Source: an uncultured Bacteroides sp. (lineage in GTDB: Bacteria > Bacteroidota > Bacteroidia > Bacteroidales > Bacteroidaceae). From it: a DNA stretch of 45,828 bases. Below the pieces are notes generated by a model. That model ran no database searches, was not told the origin of the DNA, and saw only the letters and a program-made list of their open reading frames with translations. The translations under genes and the position numbers were made by a program. Below, in pieces: positions 17,248 through 27,879 of this stretch. The stretch spans positions 1-45,828 of the forward strand of contig CANPJW010000019.1 in assembly GCA_947574505.1 (NCBI GenBank), given 5' to 3'. The first letter of the stretch is position 1; each line of letters starts with the position of its first letter.

Positions 17248-17255
17248 CAAATTTA
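17248..17255 (-). promoter_or_regulatory. Promoter -7 element for the DUF6078-type gene
   Basis: TAAATTTG on the minus strand fits the -7 consensus, about 28 bp before ATG 17219; no clear -33 element. Confidence 0.5.
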
Positions 17256-17407
17256 ATGAAAAACACTGGACCTGAAGAATAAAAGCGCTTCATTTGTTTC
17301 ATGAACTCCCTGTTTTTTTGTAATTGTTTTATGTGAGCCATTTGGGGGACTGATTCTTTTTATTTCTGCAAAATTTCGTATTCTCTTAGCAAAAAAATAT
17401 TCTATCG

Positions 17408-17439
17408 TTTTCCCATATTGAATAAAATGCGTATATTTG
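17408..17439 (+). promoter_or_regulatory. Promoter for guaB
   Basis: TATATTTG (17432-17439) fits the -7 consensus. TTTT at 17408-17411, 20 bp upstream, is a partial -33 match. The leader would be about 25 nt, too short for a riboswitch. Confidence 0.65.
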
Positions 17440-17464
17440 CACGCAATAAAATCTAAACGCATAA

Positions 17465-18946
<1,482 letters not shown>

Positions 18947-18955
18947 AATGTATGA

Positions 18956-20296
18956 ATGATGCCGCATAGAATGGTCGGTATTCTGTCACTTCTCCTTGTG
19001 TTCGCGTTGGAAATGCGGGCGCAAGGAGAAGTTGTGTTATCTATTGACGGTGAACCTGTAAAACGTTCCGAGTTTGAATATTATTTTCGTAAATCTTCTC
19101 ATCGGACCCCGCTTTCTTTTCTACCTTCTTTTATCAACTATAAATTAAAAGTACGCTATGCACATGATATGGGAATAGATACGTTGCCTGTTTTCCGCAG
19201 GCAGGTGGACTGGTATCGGGGCAAACTTTTAAGAACTTATTTGGCAGATGCAGAAAAGGAGGAACAGGCTGCCCGCCGGTTATACCTGCAAGGTGAACAA
19301 CGTTTGCAGGCAAATGATTGGATCAAAATTGCCCATATTAGCAAATATTTATCCCAGAATGCAAGCCGTCAGGAGGAAATGAGGGTGCGGCAGCAAATGG
19401 ATTCGGTTTATGAAGCATTGCGGGAAGGCGCGGATTTTGCAACGCTGGCCCGCCGGTACTCGGATGATGAAGCTTGTAAAAATGTGGGAGGAGTGTTGCC
19501 GTGGATGCCTGTGAACAAGAATATGCAGGAATGGATAGACAAACTGGAATCTTTGGAAAGAAATAAGATTTCAGCTCCTTTTTATTCACCTATGGGCATT
19601 CATATAGTGAAATGGATAGACCGCAGGCAGGGTGTCAGTTTTGAAGAAAAACGGGAACAGTTATTGAATTATCTGGAGAAGAATGGCAATTGTACATGGA
19701 AGGAGCTTTCTGCAGAACAGAAGGAAGAACTGGAGTTCCGGGTGCAGGAATTGCAGGATGGTTTGCTTGCGGCTTATTTGTCGCAAAAATATCAATCGGG
19801 TGATGAAGCCTGGAATGAGGATGACCTGGAACGCTTCTTCAAGCAACATAAATCAGACTATGCCTGGGAATTGCCGCATTATCGGGGAGCAGTGATTCAT
19901 TGTAAAGATAGAAAAACGGCTTCAGCCATTAAGAAACAATTGAAAAAAAAACCGGTATCCCAGTGGAAAGATATATTACATACACTGACCGGAGATGATG
20001 CTTCCTCCAAAGTTCGTATGGAAGCAGGTGTCTTTCAGATAGGGACCAACAGGTATATTGATAAATTGGTCTTTAAATGCGGTAGCTTTCAGCCTGAGCC
20101 GGATTTACCTTATACTTTTGTGATGGGAAAGAAGTTAAAGAAAGGTCCTGAAAGTTATGAGGATGTAAGAGAAGCGGTTGTCAAGGATTATCTGACTGTC
20201 TATGAGGATGCCTGGTTGAAAGATTTGAAGCAGAAATATAAGGTTGAAATTAACCAAGAGGTTTTAAAAACAGTTAATAATAACGGAAGTAATTAA
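18956..20296 (+). CDS. Periplasmic parvulin-type peptidyl-prolyl isomerase
   Basis: A 446-residue exported protein. A signal peptide with a hydrophobic core (L-S-L-L-L-V-F-A-L) and a likely cleavage after M-R-A precedes a SurA-like N-terminal region. A parvulin (PpiC) domain lies at about 120-225 with the typical F-A-x-L-A-R-R-Y-S-D-D and G-G-x-L-P-W motifs. The C-terminal part looks like a second, degenerate parvulin region. It is the first of three chaperone genes in tandem and probably helps fold outer-membrane proteins. Two ATGs (18956, 18959) are possible starts. Confidence 0.85.
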   Translation: MMPHRMVGILSLLLVFALEMRAQGEVVLSIDGEPVKRSEFEYYFRKSSHRTPLSFLPSFINYKLKVRYAHDMGIDTLPVFRRQVDWYRGKLLRTYLADAEKEEQAARRLYLQGEQRLQANDWIKIAHISKYLSQNASRQEEMRVRQQMDSVYEALREGADFATLARRYSDDEACKNVGGVLPWMPVNKNMQEWIDKLESLERNKISAPFYSPMGIHIVKWIDRRQGVSFEEKREQLLNYLEKNGNCTWKELSAEQKEELEFRVQELQDGLLAAYLSQKYQSGDEAWNEDDLERFFKQHKSDYAWELPHYRGAVIHCKDRKTASAIKKQLKKKPVSQWKDILHTLTGDDASSKVRMEAGVFQIGTNRYIDKLVFKCGSFQPEPDLPYTFVMGKKLKKGPESYEDVREAVVKDYLTVYEDAWLKDLKQKYKVEINQEVLKTVNNNGSN

Positions 20297-20332
20297 TTAT
20301 TGCAGTATCTTCGTTCACTATTTTAATGTTAT

Positions 20333-21205
20333 ATGAATATCGTGAAAAACTGGGGGGTGTTACTTGTTATAGCAGGTGCTTTGTCGGGATGCGGCCAGGA
20401 GCACGACCATAAGGGGAGGACTCCTTTAGTGGAAGTTGCTGGTGAATATCTCTATAAAGAAGATTTGCAGGCGGCGTTGCCTTTCCATATTTCAAAAGAC
20501 GATAGTGTCTTGTTTGCCGAGCACTATATAAAAAACTGGGTGGAGGATGTGCTGCTTTTTGATAAAGCGGAAGGAAATATTCCTGATAATGCAAAGATTG
20601 CCAAGTTAGTGGAGAACTATCGCAGGGCATTGATCATGCATACGTATCAGGAGGAACTGGTTAATCAGAAACTGGCCAATGAGATAAGTGATGAGGAAAT
20701 CAGCGCTTATTATGAGAAAAACAAGGAGTTGTTTCATACAGAACATCCTTTTGTGAAAGGGCTGTTTATAAAAGTTCCTCTTCATTCTCAGGATTTGGCA
20801 AGTGTACGCAAATGGTATAAAAAAAATAACCGGGATGCTATTGAGAGCCTGGAAAAATACAGTTTGCGCAATGCGGTGAGCTATGATTATTTTTATGACC
20901 GTTGGATGCCATTGTCCGATATTGCTGTCAAAATACCTTTGAAAGCGCTTGATACGGATGAGAACTATTTGGACAAGAACCGGAATATAGAGGTAAAAGA
21001 CACGGCGTTTTGTTATTTCCTGCATGTAGAGGAATTCTTGGGTAAGGACCAACAGAGGCCGCTGGATTTTGCAAAGACGGAAATTAAGGAGATTTTAATA
21101 AACCTGAAGCGGGTTGAATTTATAAATAAAGTCAAAGAAGAGTTATACCGACACGCTTCGGACAGGAACAAGATTAATTACTATTATTTGAATTCAAATG
21201 AATAA
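20333..21205 (+). CDS. SurA/PrsA-like lipoprotein
   Basis: A 290-residue lipoprotein: the signal peptide ends in a lipobox (L-S-G-C20). The rest resembles the N-terminal, helical part of SurA/PrsA chaperones (E-I-S-D-E-E-I-S-A-Y-Y-E-K-N-K-E-L-F), but no intact parvulin active-site motifs are evident. It lies between two clear parvulin genes, 36 bp after the first and overlapping the next by 8 bp. It is likely a membrane-anchored periplasmic chaperone without isomerase activity; this is inference. Confidence 0.75.
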   Translation: MNIVKNWGVLLVIAGALSGCGQEHDHKGRTPLVEVAGEYLYKEDLQAALPFHISKDDSVLFAEHYIKNWVEDVLLFDKAEGNIPDNAKIAKLVENYRRALIMHTYQEELVNQKLANEISDEEISAYYEKNKELFHTEHPFVKGLFIKVPLHSQDLASVRKWYKKNNRDAIESLEKYSLRNAVSYDYFYDRWMPLSDIAVKIPLKALDTDENYLDKNRNIEVKDTAFCYFLHVEEFLGKDQQRPLDFAKTEIKEILINLKRVEFINKVKEELYRHASDRNKINYYYLNSNE

Positions 21206-22568
21206 ATTGATGTGTACCAAAGTTTATGCACTGATGCTGATGCTGTTTGCCGTTGTTTCAGTATACGGGCAAGACAATGTGATAGACGAGGTTGTATGGG
21301 TAGTAGGTGATGAGGCCATTCTAAAATCGGACGTGGAGAATGAACGTCTGAATGCCCAGTATGAAGGCCGCAAGTTTGACGGTGATCCGTATTGTATTAT
21401 TCCGGAGCAGCTTGCCATCCAGAAATTGTTTCTTCATCAGGCTGCTATTGATAGTATTGAGGTTTCCGAACAGGAAATTATCAGTGATGTGGAAAGACGT
21501 ACAAATTGGCTGATTGATCAGATTGGTTCTAAGGAAAAAGTAGAAGAATATTATAATAAGACTTCTACACAAATACGCGAAATGCTCCGCGAGAATATAC
21601 GTGATGGAAAAACGGTGCAGAAAATGCAGCAGCAGATTGTGGGGGATATCAAGATTACTCCGGCCGAAGTCCGTCGTTATTTCAAGGATCTTCCTCAAGA
21701 CAGTATTCCTTTTATTCCTACTCAGGTAGAAGTGCAGATCATTACTATGGAACCTAAGATTCCGCAGGAAGAAATTGAGCGTGTGAAGAAGACTTTGCGT
21801 GACTATACGGAACGTGTTACTTCCGGTGAAATAGCTTTCTCCACTTTGGCACGTCTGTATTCGGAAGATGAAGGTTCGCGCCGCCGTGGTGGCGAACTCG
21901 GCTTTATGGGCAGGGCTGAGCTGGTACCTGAATATGCGAATGTGGCATTCAATCTGCAAGATCCTAACAAGGTATCCAAGATTGTGGAGTCTGAATTCGG
22001 TTTCCATATTATCCAGTTGATCGAAAAACGTGGTGACCGTATCAATACCCGCCATATCTTGTTAAAACCGAAAGTGGATGAAAAAGATCTGGAAGCAGCC
22101 TTGTTACGTCTGGATTCTATTGCCAATGATATCCGTAATGAGAAATTTACTTTTGATGATGCCGCTACTTATATCTCTCACGATAAGGACACGCGTAACA
22201 ACCATGGTTTGATGGCGAATCCGCAGACTGGTACGGCGCGTTTTGAAATGCAACAATTGGCACAGGTGTCACAAGAGGCTGCAAAGATGGTGGAAGGCAT
22301 GAATGTGGGGGAAATTTCCAAACCTTTTACCATGATTAATGCAAAAGGAAAGGAAATTTGCGCTATCGTGAAATTGAAAACCCGCTTGAACGGGCATAAG
22401 GCAACCATAACGGAAGACTACCAACGGCTGAAAGGCATCGTGATGGAAAAACGCAGCGAAGAAAAACTTGATAAGTGGATCAGGGATAAACAAAAACATA
22501 CCTACGTGCGTATTAATGAGAAGTGGCAGAAATGCGATTTCAAATATCCGGGTTGGGTAAAGAAATAA
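21198..22568 (+). CDS. surA: SurA-like periplasmic chaperone/isomerase
   Basis: A 456-residue exported protein with a signal peptide ending near V-Y-G-Q. A SurA N-terminal domain (D-E-V-V-W-V-V-G-D-E-A-I-L-K-S-D-V) is followed by a parvulin domain at about 175-280 (L-A-R-L-Y-S-E-D-E-G-S, G-G-E-L-G-F-M, F-G-F-H-I-I-Q-L) and a second, less regular one at about 285-390. This is the closest of the three tandem genes to SurA in layout. It should escort outer-membrane barrel proteins through the periplasm. Its start overlaps the lipoprotein gene by 8 bp. Confidence 0.88.
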   Translation: MNKLMCTKVYALMLMLFAVVSVYGQDNVIDEVVWVVGDEAILKSDVENERLNAQYEGRKFDGDPYCIIPEQLAIQKLFLHQAAIDSIEVSEQEIISDVERRTNWLIDQIGSKEKVEEYYNKTSTQIREMLRENIRDGKTVQKMQQQIVGDIKITPAEVRRYFKDLPQDSIPFIPTQVEVQIITMEPKIPQEEIERVKKTLRDYTERVTSGEIAFSTLARLYSEDEGSRRRGGELGFMGRAELVPEYANVAFNLQDPNKVSKIVESEFGFHIIQLIEKRGDRINTRHILLKPKVDEKDLEAALLRLDSIANDIRNEKFTFDDAATYISHDKDTRNNHGLMANPQTGTARFEMQQLAQVSQEAAKMVEGMNVGEISKPFTMINAKGKEICAIVKLKTRLNGHKATITEDYQRLKGIVMEKRSEEKLDKWIRDKQKHTYVRINEKWQKCDFKYPGWVKK

Positions 22569-22585
22569 TGTAGTGTATAAAGTAT

Positions 22586-24253
22586 ATGCTTGGAAAAAGA
22601 AAGAATAAATACTCTTCGGGCAGGCATAGGATACTTGTGGTAAGTGTCCTGTGCCTGTTCGGCTTTTGCTTGCTGGCTCAGGTGAGACCGGCTAAAAAAG
22701 GGGAACAGAAACCGGCTAAAAGCAAGGTGTATCTGTTGCATTCGGATGTGTTGAAGAAAAGTCCGTTGAATCCGGACCCGGATGCACAGATTCTGATTGG
22801 AAACGTTGCGTTCCGTCACGACAGTGTATATATGTATTGTGACAGTGCCTGTTTCTATGAGAAAACGAATTCGCTGGAAGCTTTTGACAATGTGAAGATG
22901 GTGCAGGGGGATACCTTGTTTCTGTATGGGGACTATTTGTTTTATGACGGAAATACCCAGATTGCCCAGGTACGCTATAATGTACGCATGGAAAACAAGA
23001 ATACGACTTTGTTGACGGATAGCCTGAACTACGATCGTATTTATAATTTGGGATATTACTTTGATGGCGGGACATTGATGGACGAGGAGAATGTATTGAC
23101 TTCGGAATGGGGGGAATATAGTCCGGCTACCAAAATATCTGTGTTCAATTATGATGTGAAGTTGGTCAACCCTAAGTTTACTTTGACTTCCGATACATTA
23201 CGATACAGTACAGCAACCAAAATAGCCAATATCCTTGGTCCGTCCGATATTGTCAGTGATGCTAACCATATTTATTCGGAATTGGGCTTTTATAATACTC
23301 AGATAGGGCAGGCGGAATTGTTGGACCGGTCCGTGCTGACCAATGAGGGGAAGCGTTTGACTGGAGACAGTCTGTTTTATGATCGTGTAAAAGGATACGG
23401 GGAGGCGTTTGATAATGTGATCATGACAGATACTGTAAACAAGAATATGCTGACTGGTGATTATTGTTATTATAATGAATTGACCAAGTATGCTTTTGCT
23501 ACTAAAAAAGCGGTGGCAGTGGATTATTCACAAGGTGACAGCTTGTTTATGCATGCCGATACATTGCAAATGTATACCTACTATTTGAATACTGATTCTA
23601 TGTTCCGGGAAACGCGGGCGTATCATAAAGTACGTATGTATCGCACGGATGTGCAGGGGGTATGCGATTCGTTGGTCTTTTCCTCCAAGGATAGCTGCCT
23701 GACCATGTATTATGACCCTATACTGTGGAATAACAACCAGCAGTTGCTGGGAGAGAAAATCATGATTTATATGAATGACAGTACGATAGACTGGGCACAT
23801 ATTCAGAATCAGGCTTTGTCTGTAGAACAACTGGATTCTACTAGTTATAATCAGGTGACAGGAAAAGAGATGAAGGCTTGGTTTCAAGGCGGTGAGATGC
23901 GCAAAGTAGATGTGATCGGTTCGGTTCGTCTGGTATATTATCCGATGGAAAGCGACAGTACACTGATTGGAATGAATGTTTCTGAAACCAGTCTGCTGAA
24001 TATGTTTCTGGAAAACCGGAAGATGAAAAAAATGATTATGAGTCCGAAATCGAACGGTACTCTTTATCCTATGCTCCAACGTCCGCCGGAGAAGATGAAG
24101 TTGGATAACTTTGTGTGGTTTGACTATATCCGTCCGCTTGATAAAGAGGATATCTTTAAGTGGCGTGGAAAGAAAGCCGGTCAGGGGTTGAAGAAGAGTA
24201 ACCGGAGCGCTGTTCCTTTGCCCAATCATAATTTATTTAATAAAAAGAAATAG
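22586..24253 (+). CDS. OstA/LptA-like envelope protein
   Basis: A 555-residue exported protein with an N-terminal hydrophobic segment (V-V-S-V-L-C-L-F-G-F-C-L-L-A). The body consists of repeating beta-rich OstA/LptA-like segments with D-S-L-x-Y-D and G-D-x-L-x-Y/F-Y-D motifs (for example T-L-F-L-Y-G-D-Y-L-F-Y-D-G and L-T-G-D-S-L-F-Y-D). OstA-like proteins form the periplasmic bridge that carries LPS to LptD. Its place directly after a SurA-like gene fits a role in outer-membrane assembly. It is much longer than E. coli LptA and lacks an obvious LptD barrel. Confidence 0.82.
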   Translation: MLGKRKNKYSSGRHRILVVSVLCLFGFCLLAQVRPAKKGEQKPAKSKVYLLHSDVLKKSPLNPDPDAQILIGNVAFRHDSVYMYCDSACFYEKTNSLEAFDNVKMVQGDTLFLYGDYLFYDGNTQIAQVRYNVRMENKNTTLLTDSLNYDRIYNLGYYFDGGTLMDEENVLTSEWGEYSPATKISVFNYDVKLVNPKFTLTSDTLRYSTATKIANILGPSDIVSDANHIYSELGFYNTQIGQAELLDRSVLTNEGKRLTGDSLFYDRVKGYGEAFDNVIMTDTVNKNMLTGDYCYYNELTKYAFATKKAVAVDYSQGDSLFMHADTLQMYTYYLNTDSMFRETRAYHKVRMYRTDVQGVCDSLVFSSKDSCLTMYYDPILWNNNQQLLGEKIMIYMNDSTIDWAHIQNQALSVEQLDSTSYNQVTGKEMKAWFQGGEMRKVDVIGSVRLVYYPMESDSTLIGMNVSETSLLNMFLENRKMKKMIMSPKSNGTLYPMLQRPPEKMKLDNFVWFDYIRPLDKEDIFKWRGKKAGQGLKKSNRSAVPLPNHNLFNKKK

Positions 24254-24255
24254 CT

Positions 24256-24552
24256 ATGGGAATGTTTAAGATGGAAAAGCCCCGCCGTTTCAACCATCAA
24301 TATATTTATGTGGATGAACGGAAGGAGAAGCTGCAAAAACTGGAGGAGAAAGCCAAACGCGAGTTGGGTATGCTTCCTCCCAAAGAATTTTCTCCGGAAG
24401 ATATCCGTGGAAAGTTCGTTCAAGGTACCAAGCATTTAAAACGCAGAAAAGAAAGCGGGCGTAAGCCGATGACTTATGGAGCTTTGTTTGTGGCCATTTT
24501 GGTTTTGTTGTATATTCTGCATTACCTGGTGACCGGTGAGTTTACTTTTTAA
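24256..24552 (+). CDS. Small single-pass membrane protein
   Basis: A 98-residue protein of unknown function. The first 70 residues are highly charged and probably helical (D-E-R-K-E-K-L-Q-K-L-E-E-K-A-K-R). One transmembrane segment (A-L-F-V-A-I-L-V-L-L-Y-I-L-H-Y-L-V) lies at about 76-92, close to the C-terminus. It should sit in the inner membrane with most of the chain in the cytoplasm. It lies 2 bp after the OstA-like gene and 21 bp before mutL, so it is in the same operon. I do not recognise a named family. Confidence 0.8.
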   Translation: MGMFKMEKPRRFNHQYIYVDERKEKLQKLEEKAKRELGMLPPKEFSPEDIRGKFVQGTKHLKRRKESGRKPMTYGALFVAILVLLYILHYLVTGEFTF

Positions 24553-24573
24553 TTACGTAAGTTTATAAGATAT

Positions 24574-26442
24574 ATGAGCGATATTATCCGTTTGCTGCCG
24601 GATTCCGTTGCCAATCAGATAGCAGCGGGAGAGGTGATTCAGCGTCCTGCATCAGTGATTAAAGAATTGGTGGAGAATGCTATCGACGCAGGTGCTCAGC
24701 ACGTTGACGTGTTGGTAGTGGATGCAGGAAAGACTTCCATTCAGGTGATTGATGATGGAAAAGGTATGTCGGAAACAGATGCACGTTTGTCTTTTGAGCG
24801 CCATGCGACTTCTAAAATTCGTGAAGCTGCTGATTTGTTTGCTTTGCATACCATGGGATTTCGTGGAGAGGCTTTGGCTTCTATTGCTGCTGTGGCTCAG
24901 GTGGAGCTTCGTACTCGTATGGAAGGGGAGGAATTGGGAACGATGTTGACGATATCCGGCTCCAAGGTAGAGGGACAGGAGGCGGTTTCTTGCCCGAAAG
25001 GCAGTAGCTTCAGTGTGAAGAATTTATTCTTTAATGTGCCGGCGCGTCGTAAGTTCCTGAAGTCGAACCAGACGGAACTGAGTAATATATTGACGGAGTT
25101 TGAACGGATTGTATTGGTTAATCCGGAGGTGTCTTTCACTTTGCATCATAATGGGGCGGAACTGTTCAATCTTCCTGCACTTCAGTTGCGCCAGCGTATC
25201 ATGGGAGTTTTCGGAAAGAAAATAAATCAGGAGTTGTTATCGCTGGATGTAGATACTACAATGGTCCGTGTTTCCGGGTTTGTAGGAAAACCTGAAACAG
25301 CCCGTAAGAAAGGAGCCCGCCAATATTTCTTTGTAAACGGGCGATATATGCGCCATCCTTATTTTCATAAGGCTATCATGGATGCATACGAGCAGTTGGT
25401 TCCCGTGGGTGAGCAAGTATCTTATTTCATTTATTTTGAGGTGGATCCTGCTAATATTGATGTGAACATACATCCTACTAAAACAGAGATAAAGTTTGAG
25501 AACGAGCAAGCCATCTGGCAGATATTGGCAGCTGCCGTGAAAGAAACTCTAGGTAAGTTCAATGCGGTACCTTCCATTGATTTTGATACGGAGGGAATGC
25601 CGGATATTCCAGCCTTTGATGCATCTCCATACACTGGTATACAGCCACCAAAGACGACTTATAATCCTGATTATAATCCTTTTAATGTTTCGGCTGCTCC
25701 TCCCTCTTCTTATTCAAAGCCTAGTAAGGACTGGGAACAACTGTATGCGGGGCTGGAACGTCATGCTTCTTCTCAAAACTTTCATCCTGACGAGAATGAT
25801 TATAGGGCGGAAGAGGCTTCTCCTGCGGAGGAAAATCCCGGATTGTATGATCATGTGGAGGACTCTTCAGTCAGTGAGAAATCCGGCCAGCATTATCAGT
25901 TTAAAGGACGTTTTATTTTGACTTCTGTAAAGTCCGGCTTAATGATCATTGATCAGCAGCGTGCCCATATCCGTATTTTATATGACAAGTATATAGACCA
26001 GATAAGTCGTCGTCAAGGTGTTTCTCAAGGAATGCTGTTTCCGGATATTGTGCAGTTTCCGCTTTCCGAAGTGGCTATTTTGCAGGAAATTATGGAAGAC
26101 TTGTCTTTCCTGGGATTTGAACTGACTGATTTGGGAGGAGGAAGTTATGCCATAAACGGTGTCCCTGCAGGTATTGAAGGCCTTAACCCGATAGACTTGA
26201 TCCAAAATATGGTGCATACAGCTATGGAAAAAGGTGGCAAGGTAAAAGAAGAGGTGCAGAGTATTCTGGCATTGACTTTGGCTAAAGCGGCGGCAATTGT
26301 TCCCGGACAAGTGTTGACGAATGAGGAAATGACAGGTTTGGTGGATGGCTTGTTTGCTGTGGCTACTCCTAATTATACTCCGGATGGTAAAACGGTTCTT
26401 TCCGTGATTAATGAGGATGATTTGGAAAAACTGTTTAAATAA
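24574..26442 (+). CDS. mutL: DNA mismatch repair protein MutL
   Basis: A 622-residue MutL. The N-terminal GHKL ATPase has [10 protein letters not shown]31-L-V-E-N35 (general base and Mg site), D-D-G-K-G-M (59-64) and G-F-R-G-E-A-L. A variable linker covers about 340-435 and a C-terminal dimerisation domain follows. The place of the endonuclease motif (D-Q-H-A-x-x-E type) reads D460-Q-Q-R-A-H-I-R, so the metal-binding His and Glu are absent. MutL couples MutS to strand removal. It is the last gene of the run that begins after guaB. Confidence 0.96.
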   Translation: MSDIIRLLPDSVANQIAAGEVIQRPASVIKELVENAIDAGAQHVDVLVVDAGKTSIQVIDDGKGMSETDARLSFERHATSKIREAADLFALHTMGFRGEALASIAAVAQVELRTRMEGEELGTMLTISGSKVEGQEAVSCPKGSSFSVKNLFFNVPARRKFLKSNQTELSNILTEFERIVLVNPEVSFTLHHNGAELFNLPALQLRQRIMGVFGKKINQELLSLDVDTTMVRVSGFVGKPETARKKGARQYFFVNGRYMRHPYFHKAIMDAYEQLVPVGEQVSYFIYFEVDPANIDVNIHPTKTEIKFENEQAIWQILAAAVKETLGKFNAVPSIDFDTEGMPDIPAFDASPYTGIQPPKTTYNPDYNPFNVSAAPPSSYSKPSKDWEQLYAGLERHASSQNFHPDENDYRAEEASPAEENPGLYDHVEDSSVSEKSGQHYQFKGRFILTSVKSGLMIIDQQRAHIRILYDKYIDQISRRQGVSQGMLFPDIVQFPLSEVAILQEIMEDLSFLGFELTDLGGGSYAINGVPAGIEGLNPIDLIQNMVHTAMEKGGKVKEEVQSILALTLAKAAAIVPGQVLTNEEMTGLVDGLFAVATPNYTPDGKTVLSVINEDDLEKLFK

Positions 26443-26520
26443 TTTGCCAATGTGCTGGTTTGCCAATGTGCTGCTCTATGTCCGCATGGTAATTGACACA
26501 TTGGCATATTGACACATTGT
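26443..26520. repeat. Tandem and inverted repeats after mutL
   Basis: TTTGCCAATGTGCTGG occurs twice in tandem (26443-26458, 26459-26474; the last base differs). GACACATTGGCA (26495-26506) and GACACATTG (26511-26519) follow in inverse orientation, so nested hairpins can form. It may act as a terminator for the mutL operon, although no T run follows. The layout resembles the repeat between der and mlaF. Confidence 0.65.
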
Positions 26521-26599
26521 TACATTATAAAGAACGTGAAGATTCTTGAACTAAATAAAAACAAATTCAACACACCGTTATTCTTTGGCAGGACTTTTG

Positions 26600-26607
26600 T
26601 ACTTTTG
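26600..26607 (+). promoter_or_regulatory. Promoter -7 element of the sulfonation operon
   Basis: TACTTTTG fits the -7 consensus. A TTTG at 26584-26587 is too close for a regular -33 element. Transcription would start near 26614. It excludes nothing downstream of ATG 26671 and is the only promoter seen for the next seven genes. Confidence 0.6.
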
Positions 26608-26670
26608 AAAACTCATTTGCCGTAGAAAGTTTTTTTGAGTAAGGACTTTGGGCAGACAATAAACTATTAT

Positions 26671-27879
26671 ATGAAAATAACATTACTTAGCTTGGTCCTG
26701 TGCCTGCTTTGTTCTTTGAATATGGCGGCACAAGGAAGTGACATAGGTAGTAATCCTGAGGATACCACCATCCATCAACTTTCAAAAAAAGAATTAAGAC
26801 GCCGGAAGGTGGCTAAGCGCAATATACATTATAATATATTGGGAGGACCGAGTTATACTCCGGACTTTGGTGCGTTAATAGGAGGTAGTGCTCTTGTTAC
26901 ATTTCGTATGAATCCGTCGGATACCTTGCAGAAACGTTCTGTGTTGCCGATGGCTGTTGCGGTAATGTTCGAGGGGGGCTTGAATCTGATGGTGAAGCCT
27001 CAGTTGTTTTTCAAAAATGATAAATTCCGTATTTTTGGAAAATTCACTTACAAGAATACATTGGAGAATTTTTATGGTATCGGCTATGCTACCAATAAGC
27101 ATTATGAGCGCAGTGACTCTACCAGTGAATATCGTTATAGCGGTTTCCAGATTAATCCGTGGTTTTTATTCCGTTTGGGTAAAAGTAATTTCTTTGCCGG
27201 TCCCCAGATTGACTTGAGTTATGATAAAATATCCGAGCCTGCCAAGTATTTGGTAGATCAGCCTGATTACAAAAGGTTGGGAGGCACTGCTCACGGATAT
27301 TCCAATTTCAGTTCGGGAGTGGGATTTCTGCTGACTTATGACAGCCGGGATATTCCTGCCAATGCTTATAAAGGCATTTATCTGGATTTTCGTGGGCTGA
27401 TGTACCAGAAGTTTTTGGGAGGAGATAATAACTTCTACCGCTTGGAAGTGGACTACCGCCAATACAAAAAGGTAGGAAATAGAAAAGTTATAGCTTGGAC
27501 TGCCCAAACCAAGAATGTGTTTGGGGATGTTCCTATGAACCAATATGCTTTAAGTGGCACTCCTTTTGATCTTCGTGGATATTATATGGGGCAGTATCGT
27601 GATAAATCCTCTCATGTGGTGCTTGCCGAATATCGTCAGATGTTCAATACGGATAAAAGTACATGGGTAAAGCGTATGTTGCATCATTTGGGTTTTGTTG
27701 CATGGGGAGGGTGCGGTTTTATGGGGCCTACCATGGGTAAGATTGAAGGAGTGCTTCCTAATGCCGGTGTGGGACTTCGTATCGAGGTGCAGCCGCGTAT
27801 GAATGTACGTCTGGATTTCGGACGTAATTTTGCCAATGATCAAAGTTTGTTCTATTTCAATATGACAGAAGCATTTTAA
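26671..27879 (+). CDS. Surface-antigen (D15/BamA-like) outer-membrane protein
   Basis: About 402 residues from ATG 26671. The frame extends to a TTG at 26635, but the signal peptide begins at M-K-I-T-L-L-S-L-V-L and would be cleaved after M-A-A-Q. The mature part is rich in aromatic beta strands and shows the features of the bacterial surface antigen (BamA/TamA barrel) family, including G-x-G-F-L-L-T-Y-D-S-R-D and L-R-G-Y-Y-M-G-Q-Y-R-D. POTRA repeats are not present, so it is a barrel-only member and not BamA itself. Its stop codon overlaps the cysQ start (TAATG), so the two are translationally coupled. Confidence 0.8.
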   Translation: MKITLLSLVLCLLCSLNMAAQGSDIGSNPEDTTIHQLSKKELRRRKVAKRNIHYNILGGPSYTPDFGALIGGSALVTFRMNPSDTLQKRSVLPMAVAVMFEGGLNLMVKPQLFFKNDKFRIFGKFTYKNTLENFYGIGYATNKHYERSDSTSEYRYSGFQINPWFLFRLGKSNFFAGPQIDLSYDKISEPAKYLVDQPDYKRLGGTAHGYSNFSSGVGFLLTYDSRDIPANAYKGIYLDFRGLMYQKFLGGDNNFYRLEVDYRQYKKVGNRKVIAWTAQTKNVFGDVPMNQYALSGTPFDLRGYYMGQYRDKSSHVVLAEYRQMFNTDKSTWVKRMLHHLGFVAWGGCGFMGPTMGKIEGVLPNAGVGLRIEVQPRMNVRLDFGRNFANDQSLFYFNMTEAF

